Assembly: GCA_016709845.1 (NCBI GenBank) | Contig: JADJMA010000063.1 | Span: 124,001-188,000, forward strand | Source: Flammeovirgaceae bacterium | GTDB taxonomy: Bacteria > Bacteroidota > Bacteroidia > Cytophagales > Cyclobacteriaceae | Length of the DNA stretch: 64,000 nt | Direction: 5' to 3' | Shown: in pieces, positions 19,555-29,259 of the stretch | Numbering within the stretch: the first letter of the stretch is position 1 | Layout of the letters: every line of letters begins with the position of its first letter | The notes under the pieces: generated by a model | Database searches by the model: none | What the model was told of the DNA's origin: nothing | What the model saw: only the letters and a program-made list of their open reading frames with translations | Position numbers and translations under genes: made by a program

Positions 19555-20535
19555 TTACTTATTAGCTGTAAATTTTACAACGGAATTATTAATAGGTGCT
19601 ATAGTTTTTAGGTATGTAAATATAGCCGCCAAGTCATCCGCTTCCATATGGGTGTACATTGTCCATGGCATCATGCTGTTAAATTCTCCAGTTTGTACAG
19701 ATTCAGCCACGTATGTTGAATCGGAATAAGCTTTAAATTTTTTAATAAACATATCTTCGGTCCATTTACCAATACCTGTTTCTTTATCGGAGGTAATGTT
19801 CGATGATCGAACTATTGAACCATCGGCAAAGGGAAATTCGCGCCCGCCAGCAAAAGCAACGTCAGGTATTATCATTCCCTTATCTATTTGAGTGTGGCAC
19901 TCTATGCAGCCGGAAGCATTGGTTAAGTAGGCGCCATAAGCAAGTTGATCAGTTTTTTCCGGGCGCTTTTGTGGGCTTGCTTTTTTGGGAATGGTATTGA
20001 TTATAAAATTCATAGGGAAGTCGGGTTGCGAAAACTCTACATCGTTATTGATGGGAGTCAGTGAACGGACATAGGCAACAATGCTATAAATATCTTCCGT
20101 ATCCATCTTGCCATAATAGGGGTAAGGCATGAGTGGAAATATGGCTTTACCTTCTTTGTTTACACCTGTTGTAATTAGGCGCACCAATTCACCATCGGTG
20201 TACCGGCTAATTCCGTGTGGAGTAATATTCTTTGAAACAAAAAGACCGGGTAAACCCAATGTCTGATCGAACCGCTCGCCACCTTGACCAAAGGTGCCTT
20301 CTACTAAGGGTCCAGAAAATTTTGACCAATCTCTTTTTGAATGACAGTCCCTACAAACTGTAACCGAGTTGGCGAGGTATTTTCCGCGGGCAATTCTTGT
20401 TTGTGTATATTCTATGGTTATGTCTTCAGCCGCACCCACATCGGGTAAGGCAACCTTGACGTAGGTGAGTAGTGTGACAATTCCAAGCAGGACTATGGCC
20501 ATTAGGTAGCCTGCGTATTTAAGAACAGTTTTCAT
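19555..20535 (-). CDS. Membrane-anchored dihaem cytochrome c
   Basis: The 326-residue product has an N-terminal TM/signal anchor (YLMAIVLLGIVTLLTYVKVAL) and two haem c motifs: C-R-D-C-H (near residue 60) and C-I-E-C-H (near residue 213). Likely axial ligands are the Met residues in FPLMPYPYYG and MMPWTMYTH, typical of class I cytochrome c domains in alcohol- or sugar-dehydrogenase partner subunits. It would carry electrons in the periplasm. No dehydrogenase or oxidase gene is next to it, so its partner is unknown. Confidence 0.85.
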   Translation of the reverse strand: MKTVLKYAGYLMAIVLLGIVTLLTYVKVALPDVGAAEDITIEYTQTRIARGKYLANSVTVCRDCHSKRDWSKFSGPLVEGTFGQGGERFDQTLGLPGLFVSKNITPHGISRYTDGELVRLITTGVNKEGKAIFPLMPYPYYGKMDTEDIYSIVAYVRSLTPINNDVEFSQPDFPMNFIINTIPKKASPQKRPEKTDQLAYGAYLTNASGCIECHTQIDKGMIIPDVAFAGGREFPFADGSIVRSSNITSDKETGIGKWTEDMFIKKFKAYSDSTYVAESVQTGEFNSMMPWTMYTHMEADDLAAIFTYLKTIAPINNSVVKFTANK

Positions 20536-20830
20536 GAGGGGAGGGCTTGGGTTAAAAAAACGAGAGTACTAAATTAGAATTTTAATGAGATATTCAAAAA
20601 TCGTTAAAGAGTACACAAGTAATCTCAGCACCCATTGCGTCTTATAAATTTTCTTTGAATATTTATAAGAGTAGTCTTTAATTTTAAAGTAGCCTACGCA
20701 TAACTACTGTATTCAAAAATAAGTATCGAATCGGATTACGTAGCTTTTACCTACTTGTCAAATCGGATGAAACCCATTACCTTCGATAGGCAACGGGACT
20801 GGTTAATTTTGATTCTTAAATTTTCAACCC

Positions 20831-21877
20831 ATGAAAAAGGACGGAATATCCCGAAAGGGTAGAACCAAACTAAAGAATAATAAGAAATTTATTAGCTGGA
20901 ATTATTTTGATGCAAAGGGAAAATTAATTGTTGATCCAAAAGTCAAGGAGCGGTGTAATCTTTTGGTTCTTCCGCCCGCCTGGCGAGATGTGTGGATATC
21001 GCTCAATGCCAAAGCACACTTGCAAGCAACAGGTAAAGACGCTAAAGGAAGATTACAATATCGCTATCATCAAAATTGGACGGAGGCTCGGGCAGCAGAA
21101 AAAATTTGATGGCATGATAGGGTTTGCACTAACCTTGCCACACATCCGGAAGAAAGTTAATAAAGATATGAAACACGAGGGAATGCCAAAGGATAAGGTG
21201 GCTGCGCTCATTGTTCGCTTAATTGACCTATATCATTTTCGGGTAGGTAACGATGAATATGCGAAAACAAATAAATCGTATGGCTTAACAACGCTTACAC
21301 GAGGGCATGTTGTCATTGATACTTCGAAGAGTGCGGAAGGAAGTTTGGATGCTGTTTTTGAATTTGTTGGAAAGTCAGGAAAACTTTGGAAGCGCAGAAT
21401 ATGGGAAGATGATCTTGCCTTGCTGATAAAAAGAATCGGGCGAAGTGGGAGGTAAGAAAAAAAAATCATGATCTATTTCGATATCTGGACAAGAACGGTA
21501 ACGATTTTGATATAAAGTCTAATCACATCAATGAATATCTGGATGCAATCACCTCCAGCTTCGAAAAAGTTACAGCCAAAGACTTTCGTACCTGGGCGGC
21601 CACGTGGAAAACAGCCTATCGACTTTCCAAACAACTCGATCCGGACTCAGTAACGGCAAGAAAGCGGGTCTCCAATCAAATAGTTAAAACCGTTGCCTCC
21701 GATTTAGGCAATACGCCCACCGTATGCCGATCTTCCTACATTCATCCGAGAATTCTCTCTGATTGGTCTAATGGAAAATTTCGAACGAAATGGAACCGAG
21801 CCCTCCGTGGGCAAAAAGTAACTGGGCTAACTAAAGAAGAAGCAGCAACACTCCACTATCTGGAATCTGGTAAGTAG
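20831..21877 (+). CDS. DNA topoisomerase IB, three frame breaks
   Basis: A eukaryote-like (poxvirus-size) type IB topoisomerase that relaxes supercoils through a 3'-phosphotyrosine link. Recognisable parts are FISWNYFDAKGK and VLPPAWRDVWIS (N-terminal domain), FRVGNDEYAKTNKSYGLTTL, KDFRTWAATW, and PTVCRSSYIHPRIL with the nucleophile Tyr (near 21740). Breaks are at A6 (21099-21104), A5 (21428-21432) and A9 (21457-21465); removing one base at each gives one continuous protein of about 348 residues, the usual length. The N-terminus begins MKKDGISRKGRTK. Monocistronic, convergent with the following gene. Confidence 0.88.
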
Positions 21878-21882
21878 ATCAA

Positions 21883-21962
21883 TGTCAGCCTGAGCTTGTC
21901 GAAGGCTATTGGAGTCCGAAACCCAGTTTCGACAACCCGATAGCTATCGGGTCAACCTGACA
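21883..21962. repeat. Nested inverted repeat between convergent genes
   Basis: Outer arms TGTCAG (21883-21888) and CTGACA (21957-21962), inner arms TTGTCGAA and TTCGACAA, and a perfect 16-base palindrome CCCGATAGCTATCGGG at 21936-21951. It lies between the stops of topoisomerase IB and the minus-strand gene at 22004. The TGTCAGCCTGAGCTTGTCGAAGG-like stretch resembles dispersed repeats seen in many bacterial genomes. It may act as a bidirectional terminator or be a REP/MITE-like element. Confidence 0.6.
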
Positions 21963-22003
21963 ATACAATTTTGATTGGTAACCCCAGTTACTTCATCTCT
22001 AAA

Positions 22004-22590
22004 TTAATCCTTAGAAACAGGATTAATCATGATATGCGCGCGATGTGTTCCTGGATCCATAATCCACGGCATGCCGGGTGCTTCTGGTTTTATAGGAAGG
22101 CCCGTACTGGCAGCCGTTGCCCACGGTATATAAACTACATACCGAAAACCCCCTTTAGTTACTTCACCGGTAGCTGCATTATAATCTTCGGCTTTCGCTG
22201 AATACACTTGTAAATTACAAGCCTGCTTAGGCATTTTTAATTTTCCGGACTTAGCCTCCGCTTCGCGTATGTCAAAGATTTCTTGAAACGATTTTCCTTC
22301 TGTCTTCAACTCTCTTCCGCGGGCCATAAACGGTTCCAGATCTTTATGATAGCAAGAAACACTAAGGCCTGCCTGATTAGGATTGTCGGCAAGACAAATC
22401 ATTTCGTTAGTGCCTTTTCTAAGGACAACAAATTCGCCTTTGGCATCATACCCATAAATCATAGCTCCCGCGCGTTTGTCTTCCGGGGGCTGCTAATACC
22501 GCTGTTTTAATTTGAATTTCCGTTGATGGGGTTTGAGCAAAGCCCATCGAAACACCTGATAAGTAGTAGGAGAATGTACATGAATTTCAT
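22004..22590 (-). CDS. Exported protein of unknown function, two frame breaks
   Basis: The long frame (22462 to 22004) has ADNPNQAGLSVSCYHKDLEPFMARGRELKTEG and ends MPWIMDPGTHRAHIMINPVSKD, giving a secreted hypothetical protein with conserved Pro/Trp/His near the C-terminus. Upstream frames supply a signal peptide from ATG 22590 (MKFMYILLLLISGVSMGFAQ) and a linker PSTEIQIKTAVLAAPEDKRAGA. Breaks lie in the TTATCAGG stretch (near 22560) and at a 5-base G/C run (22485-22489). Joined length is about 195 residues. I do not know the family. Confidence 0.6.
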
Positions 22591-22733
22591 AATAAAAGTT
22601 TTTGGTGTTTCTGTATTTTCAAATCCGGCAAGGTTAACTTTGGGATGTTTAAAGATACGGTTGTAATTGGTAAGATCAATAGAGAATTTTATTTAGATAT
22701 AGCATTTAAATCTATCAATAGGATTAAAATTTA

Positions 22734-23198
22734 ATGGAATCAGAACGAATAGCTATTCAATTCACGGGTGCAATCTTGTCGCTCATTGCTGTGCCGCTTT
22801 TAATTGTGCATGTGCGTAACTGGTTTTTTGCTAAACAATCTCTTGACTGGCCAACGTGTGCAGGTGTTGTTGACAAGGGTTTGTCTTTTACCATATATGG
22901 TACATTATCGTTTAGTTATGAATATGCTGTTCTCGGTAAGTCATATAAATGTGATAGACCGTATTTCTCTGGTTCATTTAAAAATGTAGGACGTAAAAAG
23001 GAGAATGAGCTCATTAATTTTTATCCTATGGGAAAACCGGTAACAGTAAGTTATCATCCAGAGAAACCTCGACTTTCTGTTTTAGAACCAGGGAGAAAAG
23101 AAGGTATATTGTCCACCATTATTCAGCTTATCATACTGGCTGTTGTGGCTATCTATTCTGTGCTCAGGCCAAATGCCATTTTGGGTTTGATATATTGA
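22734..23198 (+). CDS. DUF3592-type membrane protein
   Basis: A 154-residue protein with a TM helix at each end (residues 8-27 and 130-148) and a beta-rich extramembrane middle. The spaced motifs DWPTCAGVVDKG, FSYEYAVLGKSYKCDRPYF and GKPVTVSYHPEKPRLSVLEPG fit the DUF3592 pattern. The function of the family is unknown. It stands alone, with its stop 57 bases before the OmpA gene start. Confidence 0.75.
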   Translation: MESERIAIQFTGAILSLIAVPLLIVHVRNWFFAKQSLDWPTCAGVVDKGLSFTIYGTLSFSYEYAVLGKSYKCDRPYFSGSFKNVGRKKENELINFYPMGKPVTVSYHPEKPRLSVLEPGRKEGILSTIIQLIILAVVAIYSVLRPNAILGLIY

Positions 23199-23255
23199 TT
23201 ATTCACTTATCGAATTTGTGTTGATAGTTCCTTTTCTTTTGTGCTGATTTACGTC

Positions 23256-23912
23256 ATGAAAAAATTTATTAGTTCGCTATTGCTTTTATTCCCCATGCTG
23301 TGTTTTGCGCAGGAAATTTCAGTTACCGGAAATGTAACAGATGTGGTGCGAGGTAAATTATTGAAATCAAAAATTGTTTACCGAAGCTATCCGACAGGAA
23401 GTATCTCAGGGACAATTAATGACAGTACCTTCACGTTTGGGATTTTTGGTTCATCCAAGTATCAGGTTACCGCGGAAGCCGAAGGGTATATGCCCAGAAC
23501 CATCATTGTTGATCCGAAGGAAGCTGTAGGAAACATCATTAAACGAAATATTGAATTAACCTCGCTAAACTCAACCATTGTTTTAGATCATTTAATTTTT
23601 GAGTTAGGAAAGGCGGTCATCAACTCTAAGTCGTATCCCGAATTGGATGAAGTGGTGGCCATGATGAAAGAGAATACCAAAATAGTTATTCAGTTGGAAG
23701 GCCATACCGATAATAAAGGCAATGCGGATGCAAATCTTAAACTTTCGCAATCGCGGGTAGATGCCGTGAAGAAATACATTACCTCGAAGGGGATTAGTAA
23801 AGATCGCGTAAAGACGAAAGCGTTTGGCGGTACACAACCCATTGCTACTGAGAATACCGAAGAAGCTCGTGCCTTAAACAGACGGGTGGAGATGCGGGTA
23901 TTGAAGGATTAA
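23256..23912 (+). CDS. Exported protein with C-terminal OmpA domain
   Basis: The signal peptide is MKKFISSLLLLFPMLCFAQ, so ATG 23256 is chosen over the upstream start at 23241. Residues 20-105 form a carboxypeptidase-regulatory-like beta domain (KSKIVYRSYPTGSISGTIND). Residues 110-218 are an OmpA/MotB peptidoglycan-binding domain: IVIQLEGHTDNKGNADANLKLSQSRV and ALNRRVEMRV carry the usual HTD and NRRVE signatures. It would tether the outer membrane to peptidoglycan. A decayed copy of its last 25 codons is at 26733-26803. Confidence 0.9.
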   Translation: MKKFISSLLLLFPMLCFAQEISVTGNVTDVVRGKLLKSKIVYRSYPTGSISGTINDSTFTFGIFGSSKYQVTAEAEGYMPRTIIVDPKEAVGNIIKRNIELTSLNSTIVLDHLIFELGKAVINSKSYPELDEVVAMMKENTKIVIQLEGHTDNKGNADANLKLSQSRVDAVKKYITSKGISKDRVKTKAFGGTQPIATENTEEARALNRRVEMRVLKD

Positions 23913-24004
23913 AAAAATAGTTTAGCGAGCTTTTTGAACATGTGATACCAACTTCAAGATACTGAAAGTAATAGGCACTTCTAGTCAAACGCGGGGATGT
24001 TAAA

Positions 24005-26616
24005 TCATTTTTTTAACGTTAAGTATCCGGTTAACTCTTTTCTGCCACCAACAAACTCTATTTTATAGAAATAGATACCACTGGGTATCTCTTTTCCATC
24101 ATCTCTTTTCCGTTGAATCTTTTAGTAGGATTGCTATTGTTGTAATTCTCGACCTCAAACACCTTATCGCCCCAACGGTTAAAAATAGAAACTTTGTTTT
24201 TCGGTTCAACAGTTTCAATATTTTCAATTTTGAAATAAGAATTAAATGCATCATCGTTGGGCGAAATGGCATTGTATACAATAATATTCGATGGAATTGA
24301 TACAACAATATTTACTATGGCAGTAGTACAAACGCCAAGGAGGTCGCATACCTGAATCGTCAAATTATCCGTTCCGGAAAATGTTATACCCGTGTAATCC
24401 ACTTCCAATTCATTGTTGCTATTAAAAGTTGCCACAGCTCCGCTTATTGGAGGAGAAACTATGGATAGGGTAGAAACATCGAGGTTGTTGTTAGGGTCAG
24501 ATAACAAACTACTTAGTGGTATGGTAACCGTGGTACCTGCAATTGCAGTGATGCCCGTTATTGGTGCAATTACCGGGGGCTCATTGGGAATGGTAATATT
24601 GATGGAGGCGGGGTCGCAAAGTCCACATTGATTACAAATTTCATATTGGATAATATCATCTCCAACGGTGCCAATGGCCGGCTTGAAAGAAATTTTTTTA
24701 TCAGTCTCCACAACGGCTGTTCCCTTTGCGGGAGCTTGAGTGATGTTCACCGAAATTATGTCACCCGAATTAAATGTTGCAGCAGCGATAGGGTCGGCAA
24801 ACACAGTTTGTCCCAAAGGTGCGTTTAGCAGGAGTGTTGCAGCAATGGGCTGCTCACATCCCCGGTCAAGGGCAATAAAATTGGCGCGTGGCGGTGTGAA
24901 TGGAATCGTATACAAGGTGGTTATACCGGTTCCGTCAGAGAGCTTGGCCTCAGATACTGAGGGCGGGAATAAGCCGACAATGCCTCTGGATACCCACCAA
25001 ATTTTATTCGTAGTCCTGTCAATTTCCAAACCCCGTATTTCTCCAGAAAAATTATTGATAAAAGGAGTAGCTGTTCCTACAACATTCGTAATATCTGCTT
25101 TATAGATTGTTCCCAATCCGTTGGTCTGGGTAAATGCCCAATAGACAATTCCATTTTTTGCATCCACTTTTACATCGCGCATAAAACGTTGTGGAGATGC
25201 AATACTTTGCGTAATCAGCACTTCTGGATTTGTTCCGTCCAGGTTCGATCGGCTTAATGTTCCGGTGTTGGTTGGGCCAAGGCTATTGGAGGTGTAGTAT
25301 AATTTTCGTTTCACCAGATCAATGGCAACGCCAAATGGATTGTTGATCGTAGCCAGGTTCTGGATGGAGCCAGCAGTAATGGGAGTAGGTAGGTTATAAT
25401 CAGCTCGTTGAATTCTATTACCTGCTGTATAGGCAAAGTACATCATGTGATTGGAGGGATCCAAGGCAATGCCACCGATTCCATTGACTGCATTGGTGTA
25501 ATCAATTAAAGTATCGAGGTCAGAAAAAGTAGTTTCATTGATAAATCCTTTAATAATGTTCGCCTGCGTTTCATCGGTCCAATAGGCATACCTTGTCTTT
25601 TGATCAATAGCGATGCCATTGGGAGTAGAGCCAAAATTGGAATGATAACGTTCAAAATCCGATCCGTTGGGATTGATACGATGCACCTCGTTAACATTAG
25701 GCTCGGTCCAATACAATTTTGGTGGGAGAGAGGAACTGAAATCCAAGGCTACATCTAAAGGAGCATTAAGGCCTGTAACAATATTAATTTTTCCACTACC
25801 ATTGAGTTTAGCTCTTCCGATAGCACCTGAAGTACCGGTACCACCATCTGCCCAAAAGACAAAACCACTATTGATATCCAGTGAAATTCCTTTTATGGTA
25901 TTTGGGAGTGATGTAACTATCGCAACCGCGGGATCTGCTCCCGTAAGGTTTCGGGTAACCACCTGACCCGTTGCTCCACTGACGTTGGTATAGTATATTT
26001 TTCCTCCGATAGGATCAACTGTAATGTCACGCATGGATTCAGTACCAATTGTGTTTGGGACAATGTTGGTCAATCCAGTTCCGTTCAAATTGGCCATCCA
26101 TATTTCTGTGGTAGTGATTGGTCTTAGGAAATAAATTTTATTGTTAACTAAATCAACATCAAACGTTGAAATATTGAATGGCGAAATGAGGGCAGCGGGT
26201 AAAACTGTTGTGGTCCCTGAAGCGTCAAGACTAATTTTATATATCCCTCCATTGCTCGACATGAGTAGTTCTCGTGTTTTTGGATTTATGGCAAGAGATT
26301 GAAAAAATGCACCTGTAACACTGACAAAGCTCGAAGAGTAGTCTAAACGGGTGTTACCACCGATTACGGTCAGGGTTGCTTTTCTAATAATTGTATTAGA
26401 CTCGATCCAAAAAACAGTATTTCGTTGTTCATCGAATACCAGGCTTCTCAAGGTGCTGACAAACGCATTCCCATTGATAGTCTCCAGTGAAGTGCCATCA
26501 ATATTGCTCCTTCTTATGTCTGTTGCTCCATTTTCAGCAATAAATAATTTCTGCGTATAGCCAGATGTGAAAAGCAATAGTAACCAATAGACAAAGAAAA
26601 GTTTTTTACATCCCAT
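24005..26616 (-). CDS. Type IX-secreted YWTD beta-propeller protein, one frame break
   Basis: About 870 residues. The signal peptide (MGCKKLFFVYWLLLLFTSGYTQ) is followed by two sets of LDL-receptor-type YWTD blades (NTVFWIE, KLYWTEPNVNEVHRINPNGSDFERYH, YAYWTDETQ, KIYYTNVSG), then cadherin/Ig-like modules, and the gliding-motility-associated CHU_C domain (YNAISPNDDAFNSYFKIENI, IFNRWGDKVFEVENYN). This C-terminal domain is the type B sorting signal of the type IX secretion system. The first frame ends at 24058, but the normal ending (SGIYFYKIEFVGGRKELTGYLTLKK) is in another frame and stops at TGA 24005-24007. The indel is near 24095-24110. Confidence 0.87.
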
Positions 26617-26732
26617 AGTTTCGCAGCTGTAATTCTATTCAAAGTTCGAATATTTTATTGATCCACCTATTATAAATAGAAACCCTGTTTTGTAGTTCTA
26701 AAAAAATGAATATTCTGAATTTTGAAAGGAAA

Positions 26733-26803
26733 ACCTATTGCAACAGAGAATACCAAAGAAGTACGCCTTAAATAGACGGATTGAGATGCGGGTGAAGGAT
26801 TAA
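26733..26803 (+). pseudogene. Decayed copy of the OmpA C-terminal tail
   Basis: Encodes KPIATENTKE, then in a shifted frame ALNRRIEMRVKD and TAA. It matches the end of the OmpA gene at 23843-23912 (QPIATENTEEA...ALNRRVEMRVLKD), with about a quarter of bases changed and one frame shift. No upstream part of the gene survives, so it is a remnant of an old duplication or of a lost paralogue. Confidence 0.65.
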
Positions 26804-26813
26804 ATTAAAATGA

Positions 26814-27602
26814 TTACTTCATTTTAGTTGCCGATACCTGTTTACGAGCAACGGTAGATTGTTCTACCTCCCAGGCCTTCCAGTATTCTGTTAGCTGATT
26901 AATTTCTTCTTCAATGCAAGCGTATTTTTCTACCTTAGGTACCCGCGGCTGCATACCTCTGGCGAGATGATAACTACTTAACCCACCCGTCCATTCAAAA
27001 TGTCCGGGATCGTAAAGTTCTTTCCATCTTCCGCCCCAGCGTAACCCTAACTGCTCGCCAACAGCACCAACTTTTCTCCAAAGTTTTGCATTATCCCATT
27101 GGGCGACTGAATCAATTACCGGAACAACATCTACGGCCAACCCATATTGATGTTTAGAACCGCCACCACCAGTTCGGGTATATTTTTTACCCATGTACTT
27201 GTATTCATTTTGCTTGCTGTGTGTGCGAAAAGATTCCACCACAGCAAGTTCAATTCCTTTAGCCTTACAGGCATTGATAAGTGTTATGATCTTTTCTCTG
27301 AAGTAGGGGTGAAGGGCATTCAAATCCGCAATCATGGTTAGATTACCGCGATCTTTGCCAAACGTATAGTTTTCTACTGTCTTCCAGTTTTTCCAATTAT
27401 TGAAATTATCGATTGTTTCCGCATCAGGGGCGAGAGTAGTAGTGCTTGCAGAAATAAAAAAATCTTTAGCGAACTGCTCTACCTGCAAACGTTGACTATC
27501 AGTATAAGGCGCTGATTCAAGAGACTTGGTAAAGTCAGCTTGTGCGAAAACCGCAAAGGGAGAAATCGCTAATAGGCCTAAAAATGAAGCAATTTTGAGC
27601 AT
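26814..27602 (-). CDS. M15 family D-alanyl-D-alanine carboxypeptidase-like protein
   Basis: The 262-residue product has a signal peptide (MLKIASFLGLLAISPFAVFAQ) and a zinc carboxypeptidase domain of the M15/VanY type: SFRTHSKQNEYK, GGGSKHQYGLAVDVVPV (zinc ligands His and Asp of H-x(6)-D), WGGRWKELYDPGHFEW (catalytic and ligand Asp/His). In the family such enzymes trim peptidoglycan stem peptides. The C-terminal 60 residues are an uncharacterised helical extension. It starts facing the trmH gene with about 230 bases between starts. Confidence 0.86.
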   Translation of the reverse strand: MLKIASFLGLLAISPFAVFAQADFTKSLESAPYTDSQRLQVEQFAKDFFISASTTTLAPDAETIDNFNNWKNWKTVENYTFGKDRGNLTMIADLNALHPYFREKIITLINACKAKGIELAVVESFRTHSKQNEYKYMGKKYTRTGGGGSKHQYGLAVDVVPVIDSVAQWDNAKLWRKVGAVGEQLGLRWGGRWKELYDPGHFEWTGGLSSYHLARGMQPRVPKVEKYACIEEEINQLTEYWKAWEVEQSTVARKQVSATKMK

Positions 27603-27832
27603 TTTCTAAAAATAAAATGCAAAGGTATGACATTTCTTTTAAATGAGATTGTTGAAGAAGAGGGCAGACTAAGCCTTACACGTGAAAGTCAATCATCAAT
27701 GTTTAAAAAACTGGCTGTTGCCACAGAATACTTTTCTTCTACCCGGATCTGAGTTTTCGCTGGGATCAAATAATTTTTTGTGTCACGCATCTTTAGTTAC
27801 TTTGATCTTACAACTTTTTGGATTCATTATTA

Positions 27833-28513
27833 ATGGATGAAATCACGAGAAATAAACTTCTTATTAATCACTTCTCCACGTACTTAACCGATCATCGAAA
27901 GGAAGTAGTAGAGCAGGTTTTAAATTTTCGTACCCGGCACATTACGCTGGTGCTGGAAGAGATTTATCAACCACACAATGCCAGTGCTGTTATACGCACG
28001 TGCGAATGTATGGGTATTCAGGATATTCACTTTATTGAAAATGAAGTTAAGTACGAAGTGAATAAGCGAGTGCTTAAAGGGTCGCACAAATGGATAGACC
28101 TGATAAAGTATAAAGAAAAAAATGCTGTGGCCACCTGCTTTAACCATCTGAAAAGTCAAGGTTATAAAATTCTGGTAACCGACCCCTCACCCGATGGGGT
28201 TTCTATACATGATGTACCCATCGATAATAAAATTGCATTGGTAATGGGCAACGAATTACATGGAACTTCAGCGTTTGCTTTGTCACAAGCAGATATGAAA
28301 GTGCACATACCCATGTACGGCTTTACTGAAAGTTTAAATATTTCAGTGAGTGCGGCCATGTGTCTTAATACGTTAATCCCTAAACTCCATAAATCAGAAG
28401 TAGGTTGGCAGCTATCAGAAACTGAGAAGGAAGATATTCGGTTCCGATGGATAAGAAAGATGATGAAACGTCCGGAAATAATGGAACGCGAATTTTTAAA
28501 GTCTATTGAGTAA
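27833..28513 (+). CDS. trmH: TrmH-family tRNA/rRNA 2'-O-ribose methyltransferase
   Basis: A 226-residue SPOUT-class enzyme that methylates the 2'-hydroxyl of a tRNA guanosine (G18 in the TrmH group). Motif 1 is HNASAVIRTCECMGI, motif 2 VMGNELHG and motif 3 FTESLNISVSAAM, all with the trefoil-knot SAM-binding residues. ATG 27833 is preferred to the TTG at 27818. Upstream TTTTTTG and TACTTTG resemble a Bacteroidota promoter. Followed 20 bases later by the SanA-like gene. Assignment to trmH rather than another SpoU relative is moderate. Confidence 0.82.
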   Translation: MDEITRNKLLINHFSTYLTDHRKEVVEQVLNFRTRHITLVLEEIYQPHNASAVIRTCECMGIQDIHFIENEVKYEVNKRVLKGSHKWIDLIKYKEKNAVATCFNHLKSQGYKILVTDPSPDGVSIHDVPIDNKIALVMGNELHGTSAFALSQADMKVHIPMYGFTESLNISVSAAMCLNTLIPKLHKSEVGWQLSETEKEDIRFRWIRKMMKRPEIMEREFLKSIE

Positions 28514-28533
28514 CTTGCCGCAGCTTTAATTTA

Positions 28534-29187
28534 ATGCTCATGATTTTTTTGAAGGGGGTGCTGCGCGTGGGGGTGTTTGTACTGATAAGTACTCTACTGT
28601 TTGTATTAATAACCAATCTCTGGGTTGTCAATAGTACGAAGAAAGAAGTATTGACTGATTTCAGATTATTACCGGATAGTGGCGTGGCGCTTGTGTTAGG
28701 CACCAGCCATCGATTAGTTAACGGATCGCCTAATCCATTTTTTCATAACCGAATGGCTACCGCTGCACAACTCTACAAAGAAGGTAAGATTGTACACTTT
28801 ATTGTAAGTGGCGATAATCGCACAAAGTACTATAACGAACCTATGGAAATGCAGAAAGCATTAATAAAACTAGGTGTTCCCATCGAAGCGATTACCCTGG
28901 ATTATGCAGGCCTACGTACACTCGACTCTATAGTAAGATGCAAGGAAATTTTTGGACAGTCCAGGATCACCATTATTACTCAGCCGTTTCATAGTTATCG
29001 GGCCTTGTTTATCAGCAGTTATTACGATATGCAGGCTGTTGCTTTGGTGGCCGAAGAACCCAACAAGGATAATGCCTTTCCCGTATATGTACGTGAATAT
29101 CTGGCTCGAACTAAAGCTATCCTGGATTTGTATGTATTGGGGACTACCCCACGCCATTTAGGAAACAAAGAACCTATTGGTGTTTAA
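28534..29187 (+). CDS. sanA: SanA/YdcF-type (DUF218) membrane protein
   Basis: The 217-residue product has one N-terminal TM helix (GVLRVGVFVLISTLLFVLITNLWVV) and a periplasmic DUF218 domain: VALVLGTSH, NPFFHNRMATAAQLYKEGKI, HFIVSGDN, LDYAGLRTLDSIVR and ITIITQPFHSYRALFI. E. coli SanA of the same shape affects envelope permeability and vancomycin exclusion at high temperature. It follows trmH closely and is probably co-transcribed. Confidence 0.85.
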   Translation: MLMIFLKGVLRVGVFVLISTLLFVLITNLWVVNSTKKEVLTDFRLLPDSGVALVLGTSHRLVNGSPNPFFHNRMATAAQLYKEGKIVHFIVSGDNRTKYYNEPMEMQKALIKLGVPIEAITLDYAGLRTLDSIVRCKEIFGQSRITIITQPFHSYRALFISSYYDMQAVALVAEEPNKDNAFPVYVREYLARTKAILDLYVLGTTPRHLGNKEPIGV

Positions 29188-29259
29188 AAGAAATATTTCT
29201 GTTGGTCAACTATCTTCATCTGTTAGCTCCGTATAAATTATTAATTTTGCCTTTAAACT

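Noticed and set aside
24413..25966. Several plus-strand ORFs over the T9SS propeller gene
   Set aside because: They mirror the codon pattern of the real minus-strand gene and lack signal, motif or start-site support.
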